A DNA stretch of 12,007 bases from an uncultured Sutterella sp. (GTDB taxonomy: Bacteria; Pseudomonadota; Gammaproteobacteria; Burkholderiales; Burkholderiaceae_F). The notes under the pieces are model-generated. The model ran no database searches and was not told the origin of the DNA. It worked only from the letters and a program-made list of their open reading frames with translations. Location of the stretch: the NCBI GenBank assembly GCA_934255515.1, contig CAKQON010000054.1, positions 1-12,007 of the forward strand, written 5' to 3'. Positions 7,401 to 12,007 of the stretch are shown here, in pieces (position 1 is the first letter of the stretch; every line of letters starts with the position of its first letter). The position numbers and the translations under genes were made by a program.

Positions 7401-8360
7401 ATCTTCTCGATCCTCGAACCCGGACTCCTCGGTACCCCCGCGCAGTTCCGCCGCGAATACGTCGAGCCCATCGAAGAGCACAGGGACGCCGGCGCAATCG
7501 ACCGCTTCCGCAAGATCACGGCTCCGTTCCTTCTGAGACGCGTGAAGACCGATCCGGGGATTCTCGATGAACTCCCGGAAAAGAACGTCGTCGACTACTT
7601 TACGACGCTCACCCCGCGCCAGGTGGCGCTCTACGAAGAGTGCCTCAAGGAAAATCTCGAGGAGCTCGAGACCCTCGACGCGAGCGCGGCGAGCGCCGAC
7701 CAGAGCGGCAGAACGCTCAATGCCGCCCACGTCCGGGCGTCGAGACGCGGACAGATTCTGCGCATGATTCTGCACCTGAAGCAGATCTCGAATTCGCCTT
7801 CGCAGTTCCTCAAGGATATTTCCGAGAAGCCAGACTCCGGCAAGTCCGAGGCGCTTCTCGAGCTTCTTCACCGCTGCCGCGAATCGGGACGAAAAGCCCT
7901 CATCTTTACGCAGTTCCGCGAAATGGGCGAAAGGCTCGTTCGCTGGATTGCCGATGCGACGGGAAAGACGCCGGAGTTCCTCCACGGCGGCGTTCCTGCC
8001 TCGAAGCGCATGGAGATGGTCGACGCCTTCCAGAATGATCCCAATGCGGAAGTCTTCGTGCTTTCGCTCAAGGCGGGCGGCACGGGCCTCAACCTCACTG
8101 CGGCTTCCGCCGTCATTCACTACGACCTCTGGTGGAATCCGGCCGTCGAGGACCAGGCATCCGACCGCGCGTGGCGAATCGGTCAGCGGCGCGACGTCGT
8201 GGTCTATCGCTTCATCACGGCGGGCACCTTTGAGGAAAAGGTAAACGAGATGCTTAAAAAGAAGCGCGAGCTTGCGGACCTTGCCGTGGGCGTGGGCGAA
8301 TCCTGGATCGGTGACCTCACGGACGACGAGATCAAGTCGATCTTCTCGCTCTCGAAATAA
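4431..8360 (+). CDS. Large Snf2-family DNA translocase/helicase with DUF3670-like region
   Basis: 1309 residues. The C-terminal third is a canonical Snf2 motor: RPYQVRGYSWL near 826, motif I DDMGLGKT at 851-858, motif II DEAQ at 949-952, motif III LTGTPVENR, the helicase-C region with the HGGVPASKR and LKAGGTGLNLT motifs, and motif VI QASDRAWRIGQ at 1242-1252. Residues about 719-770 (DFHWEIAVGDERMTLEEL, then GGALFHLSKADLDRL) match the style of the DUF3670 region that precedes the motor in one bacterial Snf2 subfamily. Residues 1-710 are not recognised, and no SWIM zinc finger is seen. Snf2 motors translocate on double-stranded DNA and displace or remodel bound proteins (RapA is an example); repair or defence roles are possible. 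The start is the first ATG in the frame; its ribosome site (AGAGAA) is weak. Transcribed away from the AAA+ gene and ended by the hairpin at 8367. Confidence 0.93.
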   Translation: MQGFTSGSSWECKEWFETFSSQFPNYTSPGIWIAAQERLHGLKSRKLTWDRTSRTVKLSLTNSRGQLYTLAMHFYPGSTPSVSKILGEAANITGLIPCLASGDLPPALNDAIKASGEDVFLKNPGSIEFDPGMMSSECALLIASFLEELEQEPGRWFRFINLNFAEEAEKLEKPAGQLAPEGGDQSAPAEGVNKPGASVSRGEAIQQEALSPSTTFTYASIGEIIRFAAAQIPELEVPAMEDEERLQRLRFWMPQPLPDVGTEFIDALPSTGLSPLIARRSWCAFGDTEAREFLKTVVRASAHSVRELLGQLIRREERQERTPAVTVNPKWRKFLETQAEIFAQDASLTIDFEAAVLATLRLEAVIKAPPADHDEEKMRDLHVNAEVFLQSVLALTRRELLPMKPAFAIWHALSQTAAEIVAAGALAPIPVPLSATECYDQYPGFRVFWIPAVSTPQVKTLLSEAYALTKGFLTQKKGGKTFLSGEDPKAEGAEMRAFFWCMTLITTAFVRNASEKNKEVSRLMIGRRVRKALTGDGFAPEPPAYDDLASVLSAFFALPLAAMTTPCRLVLAGELENGALKLTLHVKPRTGTEEKTVENEAKDSHETSGSLTIAGWEKLGDDPDHRVRAAVELLAGTHPLFSEFGASFENPAWLPRSQWEYFLFTAMPALSAYGIEFDLPEALKNIEKPRIVLSASSAPKPSPRSPRLATQGMLNAAALADFHWEIAVGDERMTLEELRARINAEGELITSGGALFHLSKADLDRLVLEWMEAQKKALTNWEKLRALLSGQIAGRTVEATEELLGKIREQAAVKELPPPEGLNATLRPYQVRGYSWLVQNALLGLGSLLADDMGLGKTVQVIAAVVELKNRGLLSTGRVIIAAPASLLVNWQREIERFAPGLTTQIFHGKERELDDGPDRPDILITSYGLLKREFPKLSELHFRLLVLDEAQAVKNSKTGQARAAQEFPADAVVALTGTPVENRLSEYWSIFSILEPGLLGTPAQFRREYVEPIEEHRDAGAIDRFRKITAPFLLRRVKTDPGILDELPEKNVVDYFTTLTPRQVALYEECLKENLEELETLDASAASADQSGRTLNAAHVRASRRGQILRMILHLKQISNSPSQFLKDISEKPDSGKSEALLELLHRCRESGRKALIFTQFREMGERLVRWIADATGKTPEFLHGGVPASKRMEMVDAFQNDPNAEVFVLSLKAGGTGLNLTAASAVIHYDLWWNPAVEDQASDRAWRIGQRRDVVVYRFITAGTFEEKVNEMLKKKRELADLAVGVGESWIGDLTDDEIKSIFSLSK

Positions 8361-8366
8361 TGATCA

Positions 8367-8399
8367 AGGCCCGGAAGAATTCCTCCTCCGGGCCTCTTT
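8367..8399 (+). terminator. Intrinsic terminator of the Snf2 gene, possibly shared with nrdG
   Basis: AGGCCCGGA (8367-8375) pairs perfectly with TCCGGGCCT (8387-8395) around an 11-nt loop, followed by CTTTCTTATT. It starts 6 nt after the Snf2 stop. It also lies about 58 bp past the convergent nrdG stop. On that strand the trailing sequence (TTGATCATTATTT) is only moderately T-rich, so bidirectional action is plausible but weaker. Confidence 0.8.
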
Positions 8400-8453
8400 C
8401 TTATTCCTTGGAGCTTGCTCAGGCGCAAAGCGCACCCGCAGCATTCGAGGACC

Positions 8454-8930
8454 TCACATCCGCGCTATCTCAATCACGCGCTGATTGGTGCTCCCGAACC
8501 ATTTGCCCTTCTCCGTCACCTTGCGGCTTTCGATGAAGGGGCCGTCGACGAGCACGTCGATTTTTTCGATGAGGGATTTCGCGGCCGGATCATGCATGAG
8601 GTGCTCGTACTTGCGCCCCGTCCAGATCCAGATGGTCTTTTCCTTCCCGAACTTCCCGCGGTAGGCGTCGACGATGCGCTCAACCTCAGGGATGTTCTCT
8701 GCCTCAAAGGGGTCGCCCCCGAGAATGGAGAGGCCGGCGATGGAATCATCGTCGGAATCCTTGAGGAGTTTCTCGCGCGCCTCCGCGTCAAAAGGCTTCC
8801 CCGCACCGAAATCCCAGGATTCCGGATTAAAGCACCCCTTGCAGTGGAGCGTGCACCCGGAGACGAATAAGGAAACCCGTACTCCGGGGCCGTTTGCCGC
8901 GTCGAACTTGCTGTAGCCGCAGTAGTTCAT
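8454..8930 (-). CDS. nrdG: Anaerobic ribonucleotide reductase activating protein (radical SAM)
   Basis: 158 residues, matching the usual length of about 155. The radical-SAM cluster motif is Cys26-x3-Cys30-x2-Cys33 (GCTLHCKGCFN), at the family's usual positions; the GGDP motif follows near residue 95. The [4Fe-4S] cluster reductively cleaves S-adenosylmethionine, and the resulting radical installs the glycyl radical on NrdD. The frame is open farther upstream to 9074, but that extension only overlaps nrdD out of frame. The ATG at 8930, with the typical start MNYCGYSKFD and an upstream GCGGGA, is preferred. It sits 8 bp downstream of the nrdD stop, so the two are surely co-transcribed and probably translationally coupled. 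Confidence 0.95.
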   Translation of the reverse strand: MNYCGYSKFDAANGPGVRVSLFVSGCTLHCKGCFNPESWDFGAGKPFDAEAREKLLKDSDDDSIAGLSILGGDPFEAENIPEVERIVDAYRGKFGKEKTIWIWTGRKYEHLMHDPAAKSLIEKIDVLVDGPFIESRKVTEKGKWFGSTNQRVIEIARM

Positions 8931-8938
8931 TTTCCCGC

Positions 8939-11101
8939 TTACATCGAAATGCGGCGCTCGATCTCGCGCTGCTTGCCGTCGTTCATGCGGGTGCGGCCGT
9001 TCATGTTGGAGTAGCCGAGATAGCCGCAGACGCGCGAAATCACCGAGAGATTGGTGCTCCCGCAGTGCGGGCACTTGTTGAGCACGTTGTTCGAGTGCGT
9101 GCCGCAGTCGTTGCAGTAGGCGCTGTCGAAGTTGACGCCCTGATAGAACCCCATCTTCATGCCGCGGCGGATGATGGCCGCATCGGCTTCGAAGTTTTCA
9201 GGGTTCGTGAGTCGCACGTACTGGATGTGACCGCCCGGAGCGAGGTGGAAGCTTTCGAACTCCGCATCCTGCTTCTCAAAGGGCGTGATGTCCTCGGTCA
9301 CATTGACGTGGAAGCTGTTCGAGAAGTACATCGGATCGTAGTGCTCGGTGTGCTCGAACACATTGTCGATCCCGCGCTCGCGGCAGAAGAGCGCATACTG
9401 ACGCGCCTGCGTTCCCGTGAGGGACTCGGCGGGCGTGCCGTAGATCGCGTAGAGATGATGGTCCTCGGCCTTGAAGGCGTCGATCCTGTTCTGGATGTGG
9501 CGCAGCACCTTGTGGGCGAACTTTCCGCCCTCGTCGATCATGCGTTCGCCCGTCCAGAGATAGGTGGACTCGTCGAGCGCCGTGATGCCGAAGCTCGCAG
9601 TCATGTAGTCGACAAGGTCGCCCACTTCTTCGTCGGGCTCGCGGTAGCCCTTGTAGAAGCCCCCCTGCGTGAAGGCAAGCGGGTTCGACGATGCGCGCTG
9701 GTGACGGATGAAGTCGTAGCGCTTCTTCAGGAACTCGCGGATCACTTCGAGCCGGTTGTCGAGAATCTCCCAGAACTTTTCGCGCCACTCGGTCGGATGC
9801 TCGGTGCGCGCAAGGCTGATGAGAAGCGGAATGTTGAGCGAAACCGCGCCGATGTTGCAGCGGCCGATCGTCACGTACTTGCCCGTTTCCGGATCCTGCC
9901 AGGGGGTGAGATACGCGCGGCACCCCATCGGGCTCGTCACGACGCCGGTCTTGAGGAAGAGCTTCGAGACGTCGCCGTGGTCGGACGAAAGCGAAAGCCA
10001 GTCCGGGTACATGCACTGAGCGCTCGTCTTGACGCCTTCTTCAAAGAGCGAGGCAGACCACTTGTCCGCCTTGATCTGGCGCTCGTCGTAAAGGTAGACG
10101 AGCTTCGGGAAGATCACCGGACGACGGCGGGCGCCGTGACCGTTTCTGCGGGTCGTGAGGATGATGCGGTCGATTTCATAGAGCCATTCCTTCTCTTCCT
10201 CGGGGAGCTTCGGATCCCACTGGCCGAAGGAAACGGTCGTGAAGGCGATGTCGCCGCGCGACGACGTCACCGTGTTGAGCTTCAATTCGAGCGACTGGAA
10301 GCCCTGCTCGAGCTCGCGGATCGTTTCGGCATGCGCCATCTTCTTCGAGGCCTCTTCAGGAAGCCCGCAGGTTTCCCTGTACTTTTCGTAGGCGCGCGCC
10401 CAGGTCTTCTTCACGTAGGGAAGAAGAACCTTGTCGAGCTCGGCGATCGTGAGGCCGCCGAACTGCTGAGCTGAAGCGACGAGCGTGATGTCGCCGATCA
10501 CCTGAAGCGCGCTGTGAACGCTCTTCGGTTCCGTATATTCGACATTGCTCATCTCAAAGCCGCCCTTAAGAATCGAAGCGACGTCGAGGAGGCAACAGTT
10601 GACCGATCCGAGGATCATGTCGCGCATGTCGTGAATGTAGATGTCCCCGCGCTCAGTGAGCGCCTTCTCGGTCTTTGAGAGATAGAACTGCTTATAGAGC
10701 TCCTTCGTGAGATAGCCCTTGATCAGAACGCCCTTCGTGGAAACGAGGGACGAGTCGAAGTTCGCGTTTTCGCGGTCGCCGAGACGCAGAACGTCGTCCG
10801 CTTCCTGGCGGATCTTTTCGAAGGTCTTCGCGTAGGTCGTCTTGTAGTAGCGGTATTCGGCGTACGAATCCGCAACGTCCTTGAAGCCGAAGGAATTGAG
10901 CGTCGCAATGACGAGCTCATGGAGGGATGCAACCGGAACGGCTTCCTGATTTTCCACGCGCTTTTTGACGGTTTCCGCCATGGCGGTCATCGTTTCTTCC
11001 GGAATGATCCGGTCGTAGCGAAATGCCGCTTTTTCGATGGCGCTCACTATCTTTTTATCTTCAAAAGGCTCAAGCGAATTGTCTTTTTTTAATACCTGCA
11101 T
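8939..11101 (-). CDS. nrdD: Anaerobic (class III) ribonucleoside-triphosphate reductase
   Basis: 720 residues from ATG 11101. Reduces ribonucleoside triphosphates to deoxyribonucleotides without oxygen. Residues 2 to about 95 are an ATP-cone allosteric domain (starting VLKKDNSLEPFEDKKI). The paired Cys169-Cys170 (NCCLLD) is where the family carries its thiyl-radical Cys. Near the C-terminus Cys663, Cys666, Cys677 and Cys680 form the zinc site, followed by RVCGYLG with the glycyl-radical Gly693. All expected elements are present, so the enzyme should be functional but oxygen-sensitive. The ATG at 11101 is chosen over an upstream in-frame TTG (11137) because GGAG lies 9 nt before it and the ATP-cone normally starts there. 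It is the first gene of the nrdDG operon. Confidence 0.97.
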   Translation of the reverse strand: MQVLKKDNSLEPFEDKKIVSAIEKAAFRYDRIIPEETMTAMAETVKKRVENQEAVPVASLHELVIATLNSFGFKDVADSYAEYRYYKTTYAKTFEKIRQEADDVLRLGDRENANFDSSLVSTKGVLIKGYLTKELYKQFYLSKTEKALTERGDIYIHDMRDMILGSVNCCLLDVASILKGGFEMSNVEYTEPKSVHSALQVIGDITLVASAQQFGGLTIAELDKVLLPYVKKTWARAYEKYRETCGLPEEASKKMAHAETIRELEQGFQSLELKLNTVTSSRGDIAFTTVSFGQWDPKLPEEEKEWLYEIDRIILTTRRNGHGARRRPVIFPKLVYLYDERQIKADKWSASLFEEGVKTSAQCMYPDWLSLSSDHGDVSKLFLKTGVVTSPMGCRAYLTPWQDPETGKYVTIGRCNIGAVSLNIPLLISLARTEHPTEWREKFWEILDNRLEVIREFLKKRYDFIRHQRASSNPLAFTQGGFYKGYREPDEEVGDLVDYMTASFGITALDESTYLWTGERMIDEGGKFAHKVLRHIQNRIDAFKAEDHHLYAIYGTPAESLTGTQARQYALFCRERGIDNVFEHTEHYDPMYFSNSFHVNVTEDITPFEKQDAEFESFHLAPGGHIQYVRLTNPENFEADAAIIRRGMKMGFYQGVNFDSAYCNDCGTHSNNVLNKCPHCGSTNLSVISRVCGYLGYSNMNGRTRMNDGKQREIERRISM

Positions 11102-11177
11102 CTCAAGAAGCTCCGGGCACCCAAGGGAAGCACTCAAAAAGAACGGCGACCATCGCTACGGAAGCTCGCCGAACAGT

Positions 11178-11228
11178 GCTATACCATTGAATTTTATGAA
11201 TATTTGTTTCTGATAAGGCGTCATTATA
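11178..11228 (-). promoter_or_regulatory. Candidate nrdDG promoter region with FNR-like site
   Basis: On the minus strand TATAAT occurs at 11228-11223 without a good -35. A second -10-like TATAGC lies at 11183-11178. Between them CTTAT-CAGA-AACAA (11217-11204) matches 7 of the 10 specified bases of the FNR consensus TTGAT-N4-ATCAA. If transcription starts about 7 nt past the TATAGC box, this site centres near -40, the class II activator position. That would suit an anaerobically induced nrdD, but each match is weak and no single promoter is certain. Confidence 0.3.
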
Positions 11229-11304
11229 AACCAAGGCCCTGCCGTCTCCCGCCACTCTCCAATTCCTCCCCGGGGCTCTCATGAGCGAGCCCGGAAACCG
11301 TCAC

Positions 11305-11332
11305 AAAAAGCCGTCTGATTTTTCTCAGCTTT
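11305..11332 (-). terminator. Weak candidate intrinsic terminator, minus strand
   Basis: Read on the minus strand, AAAGC pairs with GCTTT and TGA with TCA around a GAAAAA loop, with a 4-nt bulge; the right arm ends in five Ts. It would separate minus-strand transcription coming from the reverse-transcriptase side from nrdDG. The stem is short and imperfect. Confidence 0.3.
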
Positions 11333-11518
11333 CAAAAAACTCCTCTATTTGCCTATTTTTTAAGCAGCCCTAGATTTTTCCGATATATCAGTCATAAGTT
11401 TTCTGCCCGACGATCGATAGAAAAAATCAAAAATCATGTTTATCAATAGGTATCGAATTCTCTCTGATCGCCCTGCTCTGACTTTTCTGCACCATAGATT
11501 CATCAGGAAGCATTTTTA

Positions 11519-11534
11519 ATACCATATATAGCGT
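11519..11534. promoter_or_regulatory. NrdR-box-like sequence
   Basis: ATACCATATATAGCGT matches 13 of 16 positions of the recalled NrdR-box consensus acaCwATATATwGtgt, including most of its core. NrdR represses ribonucleotide reductase operons when dATP is abundant, and nrdDG lies downstream. Against it: the site is about 420 bp from nrdD, and the second box normally found about 31 bp away is not seen. Confidence 0.25.
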
Positions 11535-11554
11535 CTCCAGCTTCAAGTAATGAC

Positions 11555-11579
11555 TTTTATCCACAATCTGTGGAAAAAA
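11555..11579. promoter_or_regulatory. Perfect DnaA box within an inverted repeat
   Basis: TTATCCACA (11557-11565) equals the consensus DnaA box. Three bases later TGTGGAAAA (11569-11577) is its inverted near-copy. The two arms match at 10 of 11 positions. DnaA regulates some nrd promoters in enterobacteria, but the distance to nrdD is about 460 bp, and a single 9-mer match in an AT-rich region can be chance. Confidence 0.35.
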
Positions 11580-11728
11580 TGCGCTTTTCTGAAATTTTCG
11601 AAGAAGGTCGAAGCGAAACCAGGCTTCCTGACCTAAAAACGCTCTCCGGGTAAAAACTGATCTCAAGGTCGGTTTTCCGCAGTATTGTGATCGGGACCAC
11701 CCCCCAAGGAGAAGCAGAATGATTCCTC

Positions 11729-12007
11729 TCAGAACCACTCTGACGGCGATTGCGGCAGCTTTCGGAGATGTCTCCGGATGTGGCAGTCAAGCAGGGAGTA
11801 CTCCGACTTCCGGGAGTCAAGTTGGAAATAATTCCTCCATCCTCTCAGGATCGTGTTTAGGCGCTTGATCGTCGCGAAGAGCGATGAGCCTCGGGCCTGA
11901 AAGAAGATATCTTTTAGTTTCTTCTTCAGCCTGTCGATGCTTTTCGGGTGCGCGACTGGTTTCCGGCGCCAAAACGTGTAGCCGAGAAATTTCGCCCTTC
12001 CAGGGCG
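11729..12007 (-). CDS. Group II intron-type reverse transcriptase/maturase, C-terminal fragment (runs off window)
   Basis: The minus strand is open from the window edge to TGA at 11731-11729, 92 codons with no start in view, so this is the 3' part of a longer gene. FLGYTFW near the left end of the fragment corresponds to the end of the RT palm (the FLGF-type motif). PKSIDRLKKKLKDIF, then ATIKRLNTILRGWRNYF is the hallmark of the maturase X/thumb domain, and the fragment ends LLDCHIRRHLRKLPQ. These proteins splice and reverse-transcribe group II introns. The C-terminus is short: no D or HNH endonuclease domain follows. No recognisable domain V hairpin (AGCCG...GAAA...CGGTTC type) follows the stop, so the element may be truncated, degenerate or of an endonuclease-less class. 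Confidence 0.8.
   Translation of the reverse strand, partial: RPGRAKFLGYTFWRRKPVAHPKSIDRLKKKLKDIFFQARGSSLFATIKRLNTILRGWRNYFQLDSRKSEYSLLDCHIRRHLRKLPQSPSEWF

Larger units (their letters stand above)
11138..11728. other. AT-richer intergenic region upstream of nrdD
   Basis: About 590 bp between nrdD and the reverse-transcriptase fragment, visibly richer in A/T runs than the coding sequence. Apart from the promoter candidate it holds a GGGCTC/GAGCCC hairpin (11273-11292), a weak minus-strand terminator (11305-11332), an NrdR-box-like palindrome (11519-11534) and a DnaA-box inverted pair (11555-11579). A minus-strand open frame (11427-11738, 103 codons) overlaps the end of the RT fragment in another frame. 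It resembles no family I know and has no clear ribosome site, so I do not call it a gene. Confidence 0.5.

Noticed and set aside
7134..8120. Minus-strand ORF (328 codons) opposite the Snf2 motor
   Set aside because: Antisense shadow of the conserved helicase region.
8931..9074. Upstream extension of the nrdG frame to 9074
   Set aside because: The added 48 codons overlap the nrdD C-terminus out of frame. The ATG at 8930 gives the normal family length and N-terminus.
8894..10474. Long plus-strand ORF (526 codons) opposite nrdD
   Set aside because: Antisense shadow of a well-conserved gene; low-complexity Val/Ala/Arg composition and no recognisable domain.
11427..11738. Minus-strand ORF of 103 codons after the RT fragment
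   Set aside because: No ribosome site and no recognised family, and it overlaps the RT fragment in a different frame. It may at most be a frameshifted or decayed continuation.
11719..11868. 49-codon plus-strand ORF with a good ribosome site (AAGGAGAAGCAG) and a lipobox-like VSGC at Cys21
   Set aside because: It lies antisense over the last codons of the reverse-transcriptase fragment, which has much stronger family evidence. The hydrophobic core is short and the mature part would be only about 29 residues. It is worth reviving only if homologous lipoproteins are found.

Overview
The window looks like a chromosomal piece of a GC-rich, Gram-negative, anaerobic or microaerophilic proteobacterium. 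Protein style (Ala/Glu/Arg-rich, strong GC3 bias), an oxygen-sensitive class III ribonucleotide reductase and an AEC carrier suggest a gut betaproteobacterium of the Sutterella/Parasutterella type. That placement is an impression, not a database result. Four transcription blocks separated by terminators are visible, with mobile-element debris at both edges.

Left edge (1-237): positions 3-76 form a near-perfect three-way-junction fold with two TTTA-loop hairpins, resembling the right end (omega-RNA 3' scaffold) of an IS200/IS605-type (TnpB) element. Directly after it lies a 35-codon open tail (80-187) that may be the stump of an interrupted gene. An AEC-family carrier (238-1152, +) follows, closed by a clear intrinsic terminator (1178-1216).

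Centre (1279-8360): two large ATP-dependent proteins are transcribed divergently. One is a protein with two intact AAA+ modules (1279-3558, -). The other is a 1309-residue Snf2-family translocase with a DUF3670-like region and a long uncharacterised N-terminus (4431-8360, +). The roughly 870-bp gap between them is unusually long. It holds a run of 15 Gs, a degenerate repeated 45-bp unit and several perfect inverted repeats. I see no convincing gene there, but a short ORF runs through the G tract and would change reading frame if the tract changed length.

Right (8454-11101, -): nrdD and nrdG form a two-gene operon with 8 bp between them. They encode the anaerobic ribonucleoside-triphosphate reductase and its radical-SAM activase, converge on the Snf2 gene and share the hairpin at 8367-8399. 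Upstream of nrdD are a promoter candidate with an FNR-like site, and farther out an NrdR-box-like palindrome and a perfect DnaA box with an inverted partner.

Right edge (11729-12007, -): a 92-codon C-terminal fragment of a group II intron-type reverse transcriptase/maturase runs off the window. It has no in-window start codon. No intron domain V is recognisable downstream, so it may be a degraded or truncated element.

The best candidate for something undescribed is the AAA+/Snf2 pair with its repeat- and G-tract-containing divergent region between mobile-element remnants. The pairing is only proximity in this one window, and any joint role is inference.
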